A DNA stretch of 64,000 nucleotides from Diphasiastrum complanatum. Its lineage: Eukaryota; Streptophyta; Lycopodiopsida; Lycopodiales; Lycopodiaceae. The notes beneath the pieces were generated by a model. It saw nothing but the letters and a program-made list of their open reading frames with translations, searched no databases and was not told where the DNA came from. The translations under genes and the position numbers were made by a program. Below, piece by piece: positions 20,121-30,859 of this stretch; positions within the stretch are counted from its first letter, which is position 1, and each line of letters opens with the position of its first letter. Where the stretch lies: contig CM055098.1 in NCBI GenBank assembly GCA_029204225.1, forward strand, positions 52,348,728 through 52,412,727. Reading direction: 5' to 3'.

Positions 20121-22235
20121 CTAAACATCATGCCAAGCCATGGATTCCAAGGCATTTTGTGCACTTGAAGATACATCAATTAAAATATTAAGTGCATAAA
20201 TAATGTTGCCAAAGACAACTTGTCTTGCTTGATCCATATGATTGAGTCTAGATGGCTCCATCTTGATACTCAAGATTCTTCTTGGAGTCCTCGGGTCTTG
20301 AGCTTGATCCTCCACTTGACTTGACTCCAAAACATCAATGAATTGAATAAGGTGTTGATCCAAAGGTGCTTCTTCAAGTTTACAAATCTTCCACTCTTGA
20401 AAGATCACATTTCCACCATTGACAAATTCTTTGGTCAAAAACAAGTAGATTCTACAATCTCTACTTGAAGAGCAAAACACTACCATTATTCCTATCATTG
20501 AAATAGGATAATCTTTGGTCCTTACATTGGAATGATCATGCACAAAGCATGTGAACACAAAGATTTCCAAAGCAAATGATCTTTCATCTTTTATGACTCT
20601 ATTCAAACTATTACAAAAATAGTTATCCAATGAAATTGCTTTATCAACAACAAATGTAGATTTCAAAACAGCCCATTTCATTGTCTTGTCATACAAAGTA
20701 ATAAACACCATGAATCTTAAAGGTAAGAAACAAGTCACCTCATGTCTACTACTGCTTTCCAAAAAGTATTCAAAGATAGTAGACTCTCCAATGCTCACCA
20801 CCCTTGCAAGATGCACACTTGAATGGACAATTTGCATGCAATTTGATGACTCGGCCATTGTCATTGAGGACTCCCTTGGAACTCTCATGCTTTGAGGCTG
20901 ATCCTCAAGATCTTCCTCCTTTTGATGCTCCTCCTCGATGCAAGCAAGATCACACTTTGCCAAGATCTCCTCTTGAGTGATCTCCTCCTTTGCCAAGTTC
21001 ATTCTTTCAAAAGCAACACTAGCTTCCAACTTAAACAATCTTCCATGTTTAAATCCATTTGCAATGCAAACATCATTCTTCAAGATGAAACAAACACCAT
21101 GCTTAAAGTGGACATCCAAACCACTTTCTAAGAGTAAACCAACACTAAGCATGTTCTTGGCGATTGATGGTACATAAAGGACATTTTCTAGATCCATGCA
21201 TTTTGAGGATTCTAGACACAAAGAGATGGTACCAACACCATCTATCCTACACTCTTCATCGTTTGCAGTAAAGACAAACTTTTTAGCAGCATTGAAAGAG
21301 TGTAAGTTTGAGAAAAAGTCCTTTTCACAAGACATGTGGGAGCTAGTCCCATTGTCGATCCACCAATTGTCTCTTGAATTGCTATTGCTTGTTGGTGAGG
21401 ATGTAGATGCCATCAAGAATACATCTACTTCATCATCCTCCTCCTCCTTTACAAGGTTTCCTTGTGTGTCCTCCTCCACTTGTGCTCTTAGCCTCTTGTA
21501 GCATTCAGATGCATAATGCCCCTTCCTTCCACAAAAGAAGCATTTTTGCTTTGACTTGTCCTTTGAGCTTGATGCATCATCCTCTTCTTTGGCCTCCTTT
21601 GAATGCTTCTTCTTTCCATTGGTCTTCTTTTTGCCCTTGACTGAGAAATTGGCTTTCTCATCACCATCCTGCAAAGACAAGGAACTCATCCTAGATTTTG
21701 CATGGAGCATCCTACACTCTTCAGCCACTAATACACTGTGAAGTTTTTCTATAGTTGGCAAAGTGTCTTGGATGGCAAAACTTTGGACCAAATTTGCAAA
21801 GTCATCTCCTAGACCATTAAGGACAATTTGTACAAGCTCTCCATCATGAATCTTCTCTCCAATGGAAGCCAACTCCCTATTTAGAGACTTGATTTTGAGT
21901 ACATAATCCTGTGCACTCTCCTCACTTCTCCTCATGCTTTGCAAAATTTGATTTCTAAGCATAAGAACTCTAGAAGTGTTGCTAGACTCATAGATTGATT
22001 TTAAAGACTCCCAAGCCTCTTTAGCATTAGTACAAGCTGATACTTCTCTCAACAAATCATTGCTCACATTCATCTTCACACAATGAAGTGCAAGCCTAGA
22101 TCTCTTCTTGTATCTAGCTAACTCCTGTGCACCTAGAGGTTCATCTTCATCTTCAATCAAGAACTCATAAAGGTCTTGGAGCACCAAGAGTGACTCCATT
22201 CTAACCTTCCAAATAGCATAATTTGTAGAATTCAA
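20121..22235 (-). CDS. copia-D Gag-protease-degenerate integrase polyprotein (copy 1)
   Basis: 704 codons open, but the apparent first codon is a TTG inside Gag; the true ATG (about 22276) is cut off by a one-base loss near 22254. Order: UBN2-type Gag (YAIWKVRMESLLVL, VQIVLNGLGDDFANLV), knuckle CFFCGRKGHYASEC, protease WWIDNGTSSHMS (DSGA in copy 2), NVLYVPSIAKNMLSVG, then an acidic linker where the HHCC finger should be. Next is a remodelled integrase: IVHSSVHLARVVSIG with Ser for the catalytic Asp, FLESSSRHEV for the usual F-D-D-Y-S-R, and a gap of roughly 100 residues removing the second Asp and the Glu. It ends SMAWHDV where RT would begin. Confidence 0.85.
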   Translation of the reverse strand: MNSTNYAIWKVRMESLLVLQDLYEFLIEDEDEPLGAQELARYKKRSRLALHCVKMNVSNDLLREVSACTNAKEAWESLKSIYESSNTSRVLMLRNQILQSMRRSEESAQDYVLKIKSLNRELASIGEKIHDGELVQIVLNGLGDDFANLVQSFAIQDTLPTIEKLHSVLVAEECRMLHAKSRMSSLSLQDGDEKANFSVKGKKKTNGKKKHSKEAKEEDDASSSKDKSKQKCFFCGRKGHYASECYKRLRAQVEEDTQGNLVKEEEDDEVDVFLMASTSSPTSNSNSRDNWWIDNGTSSHMSCEKDFFSNLHSFNAAKKFVFTANDEECRIDGVGTISLCLESSKCMDLENVLYVPSIAKNMLSVGLLLESGLDVHFKHGVCFILKNDVCIANGFKHGRLFKLEASVAFERMNLAKEEITQEEILAKCDLACIEEEHQKEEDLEDQPQSMRVPRESSMTMAESSNCMQIVHSSVHLARVVSIGESTIFEYFLESSSRHEVTCFLPLRFMVFITLYDKTMKWAVLKSTFVVDKAISLDNYFCNSLNRVIKDERSFALEIFVFTCFVHDHSNVRTKDYPISMIGIMVVFCSSSRDCRIYLFLTKEFVNGGNVIFQEWKICKLEEAPLDQHLIQFIDVLESSQVEDQAQDPRTPRRILSIKMEPSRLNHMDQARQVVFGNIIYALNILIDVSSSAQNALESMAWHDV

Positions 22236-22418
22236 CCTCTCACTAGCTTCTAGACGTATGCTCCAGCAGATCCCATCTTACTAGTGACTTCTACAAACAA
22301 GAAATAGATTTGATTGACTTGAAACTCACAAAGGTCTCACACTTGTAGTGTTTCACTCAAATTTGATTTCTAATCCAACAAATGAACTTATAATCACAGT
22401 TCTATCACTCCCTCACAA

Positions 22419-22431
22419 GGCTCTGATACCA
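22419..22431 (-). other. Primer binding site (initiator tRNA-Met)
   Basis: GGCTCTGATACCA on the plus strand, that is TGGTATCAGAGCC on the minus strand, directly next to the copia-E LTR at 22432. It shows that this LTR acts as the 5' LTR for the copia-D body. Confidence 0.92.
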
Positions 22432-23113
22432 TGTAAAAATTACAGCAAATAAGGATCCTAAAACACTTGAAATGATGAGGGAAACAATAGATTATGATTT
22501 CATAAGATTAGCACAAGTTGAACCATCAAAATCCATCAAAAATCTGTGCTTGAACCTCACTAAATGGCCCAAATCCTTGAAGAAGGCTTCACACGTGTGA
22601 AAGTACGGCCTCCCACAGTCTGAGTACTGTACACCAGACCTACATTCAATCCTATAATCATTAGTAATCACAAGTACTCAAACAATTATGAACATAGAGA
22701 GCAATTGCACCATTATGAGAGAAAAAACATGAAATTGCTTGATTGATTTTGGTGAGATATCATCACCTATATATACATGATCCATCACGGTTTTGGGCAG
22801 GTATGAGTAGCCCTAAACCTATCCCTAATGCTAATTTTGGTGGATCTTTCATCCCTACCAAGTTAGGGTTGGAATCTTGGAGATCCCTCAACAATGCAAA
22901 AATTACCAAAAATAGCTCCTATTTTTTCTCCCTTGTATCTAAGCATAATTTGGACTCATTCCAAAGGTTCTAACACTTAGGTCTACTTGAGAACATCCTT
23001 ATGAATGGAATCCTATGCTATTTGGCACGTGTGACAAGCCACATCATGACCATCTAACTATTTACAAGTCATATGACCAAAACTAGTCAAGCTAGAATTG
23101 TGAATTTTTAACA
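22432..23113 (-). repeat. copia-E LTR, shared by two internal regions
   Basis: 682 bp; on the minus strand TGTTAAAAATTCACAATTC...TTTTTACA. It has the TATA-like TATATATAGG (about 22767-22776) and the 14-base palindrome TTCACACGTGTGAA (about 22589). The polypurine tract GAGGAGGAG lies on its upstream side (23114-23125) and a primer site on its downstream side. Near-identical copies are at 25402-26083, 43472-44153 and 50179-50860, so the family was active recently. Confidence 0.93.
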
Positions 23114-23127
23114 CTCCTCCTCACTAT

Positions 23128-24720
23128 CTAGCTTGGTTCAATCATTGCTTTACTAATCACTCCAAGTGATGATCTGAACTTCATAAAAGGTGTCTTTTGA
23201 AGTGGTTTAGTAAGTAGATCAGCTACACATTCATTGCTTGGAACATGCTCCAAAGCAATCTCCTTGGCTTGCACCATTTCTCTCACAAAGTGATGGCATA
23301 TCTCAATGTGCTTAGATCTTGCATGGAAGATTGGGTTAGATGCAAGGTGTTGGGCTGATATATTGTCATTGTAGATGATTGGTGCCTCCTCTGAATCCAT
23401 GATCTTTAGTTCCACCAATAATCTCTTGATCCAAAGTACCTCCTTTGTAGTGGTTGTCAAAGCTTTGTACTCGGCCTCGGTTGAAGATAGAGATATAGTT
23501 TCTTGCTTTTTTTGAAAGCCATGAAACCACACCTTCTCCTATGAAAGTTGAATAGGCACCTGTTGATTTCCTATCTCTCTTGTCCCCTGCAAAATCTGAA
23601 TCACTAAATGCATGAAGGTTAATCACATCTCCTCTATATAGAATCCCAAAATCCAATGTACCCGAGATGTATCTTAGAATCCTCTTAGCCTTTTTCCAAT
23701 GGATATTCAATGGCTTTTGCATGGATTGGCTCAACCTACATACACTAAAGCTAAGATATGGTCTAGTTATAGTGATCCACATTAAGGAACCTATAAGTTG
23801 CCTAAACAAAGTGATGTCCATGAAGGATCTTTCATCATCTTCATTTGGCACTTTTACATCTTGCTCCATTGGTGTGTCAACACTTTTGCATACTTCCATC
23901 TTAAACTTCTTCAAAAGACTTTGAGCATAGTTTACTTGACTTATAAAGATAAAATCAGACCCTCTAAGTACTTCTATGCCTAAGATGAAGTGAAGACACC
24001 CTAGATCTACCATCTTGAACTCTAAGGATAGATCTATCTTGATTTTTTCAATACCATCAACACTATTTCCACTAATGATGATGTCATCTACATAAATGAG
24101 TAAAAGTACAATACCAACATCATCAAACTTAATGTAAAGAGTGGGATCATATTCACTTTGAACAAAAGAAAGTGAAATAAGATAGCAATGTAGTCTTGAA
24201 TTCCAAGATCTCGAGGCTTGCTTCAAGCCATAGATGCTTCTTTGGAGATGGCATACTTTGTTCTCCATTCCATGCTTGATGAACCCTTGTGGCTGCTCCA
24301 TATAGATATCCTCTTCCAAAAAACCATTCAAGAAAGCATTAGAGACATCCATTTGACATAGAATCCATCCAAAATGTGATGCAAGTGCAATGATTAGTCT
24401 TATTGTGACCATCTTGGCCACGGGTGCAAAAGTTTTCTCATAGTCTATCCCTCTCTCTTGAGCATAACCTTTTGCAACTAATCTTGCTTTATGTTTGTTA
24501 ACACTCCCATTTGCATTCAACTTAAGCTTGAAGACCCACTTGCATCCTATTACATTCCTTTGAGGTCTCTCAACAAGCAACCAAGTTTCATTCTCAATCA
24601 AGGCATCATACTCATCCAACATAGCTTTATACCATTCTTTGGAGTTCAATGCATCTTCAACATTAGACGGTTCTTCAAAACTAGATAAAGCATAAGAAGT
24701 GGATGAGATAACCTCAACTT
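23128..24720 (-). pseudogene. copia-E reverse transcriptase and RNase H
   Basis: RT: NVIGCKWVFKLK, GIDYEKTFAPVAKM (E->K compared with the copy at 45480), QMDVSNAFLNG, YGLKQASRSWN and an intact IYVDDIIISGN. Then the connection TPMEQDVKVPNEDDERSFMD and RNase H with FSDSDFAGDKRDRKST. A seven-A run (about 23505-23511) shifts the frame; the rest of RNase H (ISLSSTEAEYKAL to LGVISKAMIEPS, stop at 23128) is in the second frame. The first 230 residues of a normal pol (IN side) are missing. Confidence 0.9.
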
Positions 24721-24727
24721 GTCTCTA

Positions 24728-25388
24728 ACAAAATCAAATCATAGAATACTAGAAACAATGCACTTGCTTGATTGAAGTAGACAATACTAGTAGAATTGCC
24801 CCTCTTTCTATAAAGAACATTAAAGCTTCCAAATGATCTGATAAAGAGTGAATTTCAGCAACCTAATATACTTCCAAAATCACTTGTAAAAGATCTAAAT
24901 GGAACTTAATGAGGATGCAACACAATCTACTATCCAATCACAAGCAAAAAATGATCAAAATTGATGAAAAATTGATCTAATTTGGTGCATAAGTCAAGCA
25001 ATGGTTGGACTGAACCTAAATCACTTTAGGAGGTGCCTACTACACCTTAGAACAGCCTTTAAGAGTCCCCAAAACTCTGATCTTCCCTCTCCTTGAATGC
25101 TAGAAAGCCTTCTCTATGAAATCACCTCCAAAACTCGCTTAGAAATCAATGCTTGGAGCAAGCAAAACTTGCTATCTTGGTAATGTGAATTGAATTCAAC
25201 TTTGCCTCTGGTTTTAGACACCTAAACACCTGCAAATGAAGTCACAGAACACCAATCTCCAATGTATTTGACTCACTTTGAGTTCTAGAATCAATACTAG
25301 ATGCTAAGATCCAATCTACACAAGATTTAGATCAAAAATTGTGATAAAATTGAATGCAAACCAAGGATTTAGCTCATTTCAGCCTTTA
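24728..25388 (-). other. copia-E leader
   Basis: Non-coding leader between primer site and coding part, nearly identical to 49503-50165. No gene seen. In this copy it is joined straight to RT. Confidence 0.8.
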
Positions 25389-26083
25389 GGCTCTGATACC
25401 ATGTAAAAATTACAGCAAATAAGGATCCTAAAACACTTGAAATGATGAGGGAAACAATAGATTATGATTTCATAAGATTAGCACAAGTTGAACCATCAAA
25501 ATCCATCAAAAATCTATGCTTGAACCTCACTAAATGGCCCAAATCCTTGAAGAAGGCTTCACACGTGTGAAAGTACGGCCTCCCACAGTCTGAGTACTGT
25601 ACACCAGACCTACATTCAATCCTATAATCATTAGTAATCACAAGTACTCAAACAATTATGAACATAGAGAGCAATTGCACCATTATGAGAGAAAAAACAT
25701 GAAATTGCTTGATTTATTTTGGTGAGATATCATCACCTATATATACATGATCCATCACGGTTTTGGGCAGGTATGAGTAGCCCTAAACCTATCCCTAATG
25801 CTAATTTTGGTGGATCTTTCATCCCTACCAAGTTAGGGTTGGAATCTTGGAGATCCCTCAACAATGCAAAAATTACCAAAAATAGCTCCTATTTTTTCTC
25901 CCTTGTATCTAAGCATAATTTGGACTCATTCCAAAGGTTCTAACACTTAGGTCTACTTGAGAACATCCTTATGAATGGAATCCTATGCTATTTGGCACGT
26001 GTGACAAGCCACATCATGACCATCTAACTATTTACAAGTCATATGACCAAAACTAGTCAAGCTAGAATTGTGAATTTTTAACA
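25389..26083 (-). repeat. copia-E 5' LTR (25402-26083) and primer site (25389-25401)
   Basis: 682-bp LTR like that at 22432, followed on the minus strand by TGGTATCAGAGCC. Its outer edge CA/TG meets plus-strand copia-A RT sequence at 26084, with a CAATGG sequence that belongs to the copia-A reading frame. Confidence 0.92.
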
Positions 26084-26826
26084 CAATGGAGCAAATTGTA
26101 AAAGATACTAATAAAGGTGATGAAATATCCTTTGAGGACATCACACTTTTTAGGAGTCTTGTAGGCTCCTTGATTTGGCTTACCATTACTAGGCCCGATC
26201 TAAGTTTTTGTGTGCACAAATTGAGTCAATTTATGCAAGATCCTAAGATCCATCATTGGAAGATGGCCAAGAGGACTCTAAGATATGTATCTTCATCTTG
26301 TGATTATGGTCTACTCTATAAAAGTGAAGATCTATCCATTATTGGCTACTCGGATTCGGACTTTGCAAGTGACAAGATGGATTGAAGGTCTATTAGTGCA
26401 TACGCTATCTTTCTTGGAGGCAATCTAATATCTTGGCTTTCCAAAATGCAAGATACTATATCTCTCTCTTCATGTGAGGCCGAGTACAAAGCACTCACTA
26501 CAACTACCAAAGAAGTGCTTTGGATCAAGAGGTTATTAATGGAGCTAAAGTGCATCAAGGAGGATGATCTACCAATGATCAAGTGTGATAACATCTCGGC
26601 CCAAGCTCTTGCCAATAATCCCATATTTCATGCAAGAAGCAAGCACATAGAAGTGGCACACCAATTTGTGAGAGAAAAGCTTATTGGAGGAGAAATCTAT
26701 TTGGAGCATGTCAACTCGTCCTCTTGTATTGCCGATCTACTCACCAAGCCTTTGAGCAAAAGTGCTTTCATCAAGCATAGATCTAATCTTGGAGTTATAT
26801 CAAGATCAATGCTCAAATCTTCATAG
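26084..26826 (+). pseudogene. copia-A RT C-terminus and RNase H
   Basis: Frame starts at MEQIVKDTNKGDEISFEDIT and goes through WLTITRPDLSF, HHWKMAKRTLRYV and RNase H YSDSDFASDKMD. A stop (TGA at 26383) replaces the Arg of DRKS; the frame then resumes with WLSKMQDTISLSSCEAEYKA, KHIEVAHQFVREK and IADLLTKPLSKS, ending at 26826. RNase H would remove RNA from the hybrid. The 5' part of the element was lost against the copia-E LTR. Confidence 0.9.
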
Positions 26827-26844
26827 ATAATTTTTTAGGAGGAG
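26827..26844 (+). other. Polypurine tract
   Basis: AGGAGGAG (26837-26844, after TTTTTT) lies directly before the LTR start; it would prime plus-strand cDNA. Same motif as before the LTRs at 23113, 56121 and 57846. Confidence 0.85.
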
Positions 26845-27563
26845 TGTGAAGAATTGAAAAAGATTATCTATGTTAGATATAGGGGTCTTATGTTTTTTAC
26901 ATCAAGCATCTAGGTGTAGGATGTTGATAGGAATAAATTTGACATAGATGGCAAATTATGCATTTCCACTTGTAATGCCACTATTGAGCCAAAATAGAGT
27001 ACAATTAGAGTGTAGACAAGTGTAAAGCTTTTGTTTGATGAATTCCAAGAGGTCCAATAGGATTTAGAGGTGGAACCTTGTGAGGTCCAATAGGAAATTG
27101 AGGTGTGCTTGAATATAGTCCAATAGAATAAAGAGGTGCATGGATCAATGGTCCAATAGGATCAAGAGGTGAAAAAGTATGGTCCAATCATAGTTAAGCA
27201 CAGTGGTAGCTCGTGGATCTACTAGTATCATTGTACTCCTCATTTTGAAGCTAATTGATTTGGTAATTTTATGGATTTTGTGAGTTATTGGATTTCTAGC
27301 TTTCTCTCTCTACCCGAGAGCTCATGATGCTTTTTCTCTCTCTACCTGAAGAGAGCAGCTTGTTTTTACTTAGATTATTTTTTTAATACTTCGCACACGT
27401 GTGAGTGAGAGTTGGAAGTGATTGAATGCATGTAGTAGTGTGTTTTTGCCATAGGATCTAAGATTGATCTTGAATCTCAATCTAGTCTTGATCTTGGTGC
27501 ATCTACACACCTTAGGAGATCACAACTACATGTTGTGGACAATCCACATGTGTGAATTCAACA
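26845..27563 (+). repeat. 3' LTR of copia-A
   Basis: 719 bp, TGTGAAGAATTG...ATTCAACA, matching 4515-5236. CACACGTGTG occurs near 27394 and a variant CACATGTGTG near the end. No TSD: sequence beyond belongs to another element. Confidence 0.92.
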
Positions 27564-27725
27564 AAATAGAAATTAGTCATTCACCAAGGAGGCAACTGTG
27601 GGCTTAATTTCCAACAGTCCCCCTGAAGGTCACGGTTGGTGTCTTGGTATCTTCGTCAGGTTCAGCTTGTTGAAGAATTTCTGGTGCTTGATCTTGGCGC
27701 TTTGGTGAAGATGTCTACATAGATA
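27564..27725 (-). pseudogene. 3' end of another copia element
   Basis: On the minus strand: a coding tail resembling the RNase H end (V-DIFTK, then AKIKHQKFFNKLNL in a second frame), the polypurine tract CCTTCAGGGGGAC (about 27618-27630) and an LTR start TGTTGGAAATTAAGCCC from 27616, cut after about 53 bp by the copia-A LTR. Short but ordered as expected. Confidence 0.65.
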
Positions 27726-27997
27726 TGAGCAAAAAGAAAAATATATAGTTTTTAGATCCATACGAAAAAAAATTGTTCCTTTATGACAGTACCATCCATC
27801 TCAATCTTGGAGAGGATGAAAAATAAAAATAATATGGATACTATACATACATGATTGTATCACGAGGATGCCTTTGTTGCTATGAATTTGAATGCTTTAT
27901 GAAAGATCATAACAGATGCGAGTCTTTAGCTTGATATCTAAATTGTGCTCATCTGTAAAACCACTAAAACAGCTGTATTAAATATTTATTATTTGAA
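27726..27997. other. AT-rich spacer, nothing recognised
   Basis: No motif seen on either strand between the copia remnant and the transposase-like pseudogene. Confidence 0.5.
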
Positions 27998-30582
27998 CTA
28001 TGTCCACCATGGTTGAAATGCTCCTCTTGCTTGCCAATGTGACTTTTCCATGCCTTGTGGTGACCAGATATTTAAGCTCTTATATTCTTTTGCAAAATAG
28101 GTAGCATGGTGTAGAAAGATGTGCTGCAAGCATCAGTAGAAATAAGTAACATTATGAATGAGATTCTTTTTATTAGAAAATTAACAAAGTAATAGAATAG
28201 TACCATGTAATGTGTTATGTGATCTTTTCCCCAACAATCTTGTATAGATCTTACAACTGTGGTGCAATGATTTTGCAAATTACTAATATCTTCTGATGAT
28301 AAGTTTTCCTTTCTGATAACACCAATGAGTGTGTCAAAGTTCTTCCACACGTGTGCCTTTTGTGAGAAATTTCAACTAGTTTGATCAATATTGAGTCAAG
28401 TATTTGTTTATTTGGCAATTGAGGCCAATTCCATATTAGACTTAGACATTTATTTTCTATAGTCATACTAGTCTAAATGCATTTGAGATTACTCATTTTA
28501 GGGTTGGAGGGAAAGCTAGAAAGTCGAGTTACTAGTAGATTCAAATTTGAATAAGGTTCATGGAACCTAGTCACTCTATGTTAGGGTTTTATCATTTTGG
28601 AGGAAACCAGATTTTTGAATATTCATGGATCTGTTATATATAGTTGTACACACGTGAGAGAGTATAAGCAGGAAATTTGAGTCATTTGGCACTTCATGCA
28701 ACAAAGCTCTTGCCAATTTTATAAGCGAATTTTCAACTGTCTCCATTTGCAACCAAGCTTCACGCACACCTTCCTTAGCACTCATAACCACCTGCTTCAC
28801 TCTCATTTCCACTTGTCCACTCCCATTCACTCAAAATCCAGCAGTTTCACTTTGAGTTTTTTTTCCTCTTTGCTAGAAGGTGCATTGTACTCGCAAGCCT
28901 ATGGTGCCTTACCTCATTCATGCTTATACATGGTTCTCTTGGGTTCTACTATCCATTGGTGCATTCTACTTGTGATATCTTGCAATTTTCTGTGTAGAAT
29001 GATTCGTTATTGCTATTTTCGGATTTACATGTGTAAAATATGGTAGGGTACCGTTGTTGTATAAACAGTAGCTTCTATTTATGTTTTTATTCATGTTTGA
29101 TCAAGTTCTATTAGAATTAGCATTGTATTTTGTGTGTAGATGCTGATTTTTCTACATTGGCAAGATTGGTGAATTGCTTGGTTTTGTAACCAAAGATCTT
29201 TTGATGATTTGGATCTGAATTGATCCCAAATATTTCACACATTTTGCATTCGAGTACTTTCTCTATTCTCAAAATCTTGTGTTGCCAAAAAAATATCTTT
29301 CCAAATACCATAAGTGACACTGGATTCTTTGCAAGTGTGATTGGATAAGAATCTCTTTGCTTTAGCACTTCCAATTGATGGCTTATTAGGAACATTTCTT
29401 GATTTTCCAAACAGTTTGTCACTTTTTTCAATTGTGCACATTTCCTTTATGTAGTCATGCTTTTGAAGGATCTTCTTCCAACTTTTTGATAGCTGATTTA
29501 GCCAGAGACTCTGGTTTTGTACTCCAAGCAAATAGAATGTGAAGATAAATAAGTTTCTCAATCACAAGGACCTCAACATGCAATAATGTGCATATACGAA
29601 CATATTTCAATGGAATTGGCAAAACACTTTTCAGAGTTGGATCTTCTATTTCTCTTGTTGGGCCATTGTTTGCTCGTCCCAAGTTCATATCGTAGCAATC
29701 CTTCATGTAGTAAATACAAGAATGTTTTGATGTTGCCCCATGAGAGACATTATACATACATTTTAGTGTTTTGAAATCACCTACAAGGTGCCATTGAATT
29801 TGAAAACATCCATGATTTGTAAGTTTCTGACCCTTGAAATGTCTCTTTATAATTTCGCCATAATTTGTACGCAAAAACATCCATGAGAGAACTTTATGAT
29901 CCTCTTTCAAAACTTGTAGAATAGCAAGTAATGTATGCTACATTAATCATGTATGCAAAAATAGAAATGTACCTAAACAAATTGAATAGAAATATGTCAA
30001 TTGTACCTGGAATGCAGCTATCCACCATATGTGATTTTCTGATTGAACGCTAAATGTGCTATCATCGGTATCTGATATTTTGTTCATCAAAGTGACACAC
30101 CCTTTCCATTTTTTCACCTTTGATGATAAATTCATCTAGTTTCATCACATTAATCAAATTTCCATTGTTTGATATTCATGTAGTTTATAGAATTGAATAA
30201 TGTATTTTAAGACATTTTATCAAGAAAAATATTATTGCAATCGTTGTATTTAAGTTCACCACTTTCAGATTTGTATAAATAATTTATATGAAATGGTTGG
30301 CCAACAACTTTGAACATTCCCTCATTGGAATAATTTCTTGCTAATCTTATTCGATATGGACGAGGAAGATAAGTTTTCTTAATCTTCACTTGAGAGAATG
30401 CTTCTTGAATTATTCTGAAAAATGTGGAATAAGCATTTCTACTAATTCCAGCCTGATCACATGCACCTTGTATCACATTTGCATCCAAATAAGTTTGAAT
30501 CTTACTCAAAACTATCTGTGCACTTTCATTTTTCAAGTTTTGAAATCAGTCTTTGAAATAGTCCTTTGCTACCAAGCATGAT
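27998..30582 (-). pseudogene. Multi-exon transposase-like gene, superfamily not identified
   Basis: At least four exons can be read. Exon 30582-30214 (one TGA) has GACDQAGISRNAYSTF and ARNYSNEGMFKVVG. Exon 30135-30007 ends WWIAAFQ at CAG/GTACAA. A 69-nt intron (29938-30006) follows, and the frame resumes in phase at 29937 with HTLLAILQVLKED. It continues with HLVGDFKTLKCMY, SKHSCIYYMKDC and LPIPLKYVRICTL to a frameshift near 29470. Exon about 28356-28204 ends KDHITHYM; an 80-nt intron (28124-28203) follows, then final exon 28123-27998 HIFLHHATYFAKEY ... SPQGMEKSHW, stop at 27998. The G-D-x-K, C-x-Y-C-like and QGxEK elements suggest a DDE-type transposase; I cannot name it. Confidence 0.5.
28576..28830 (-). 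other. Short open frame inside the transposase-like locus
   Basis: 84 codons starting MNGSGQVEMRVKQVVMSAKE, helical and charged, with no known family. It lies between the middle and the last exons of the pseudogene and in the same direction, so it may be an exon or unrelated. A TATATATAG word lies at about 28635. Confidence 0.2.
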
Positions 30583-30859
30583 CTACAACACACATATCAA
30601 AACCATATGATGTTTAGTCAATAATAAAATTGATAATGCAAATAAAAAAACAAAAATAAATACAAATATATAAATGAAGTAAACAATTTATAATTAAACA
30701 TACTTGAAATGCTCAAATTCTTTACAATACTCTAGAAATAGAGAGAAAGTTCGAGTAGTTACACTCTGATTGAATGTCTGATCAATTCATCATTTGATTC
30801 ATGGATTATCTGATTAACAAATTAACCTTTATACTAATGTGCTATTGAATATGTATACA

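Larger units (their letters stand above)
20041..22431 (-). mobile_element. copia-D body fused to a copia-E LTR and primer site
   Basis: Minus-strand internal region of copia-D (copy 1): primer site complement at 22419-22431, shortened leader (22240-22418), Gag/protease/degenerate integrase frame, and an 80-bp tail. In copy 2 (57497-61710) the leader is about 790 bp and the LTR is different. Here the leader jumps after CCTCACAA straight to GGCTCTGATACCA and the copia-E LTR at 22432-23113, so the element is a chimera. The RT is lost, as in copy 2. Confidence 0.8.
22432..26083 (-). mobile_element. copia-E deletion derivative (RT/RNase H only)
   Basis: Two 682-bp LTRs that differ at only a few positions bracket primer site (25389-25401), leader (24728-25388) and a 3' coding part, with gag, protease and integrase deleted. 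The join is near 24727 (…CAACTTG/TCTCTAAC…). The flanks differ (TACCA at 22427-22431, CAATG at 26084-26088), so there is no TSD. Unequal recombination with a neighbour, rather than simple insertion, is implied. Confidence 0.85.

Noticed and set aside
23505..23512. Programmed frameshift signal in RNase H
   Set aside because: The shift needed is +1 within an A-run; known copia elements do not frameshift inside RNase H, so an inherited indel is more likely.
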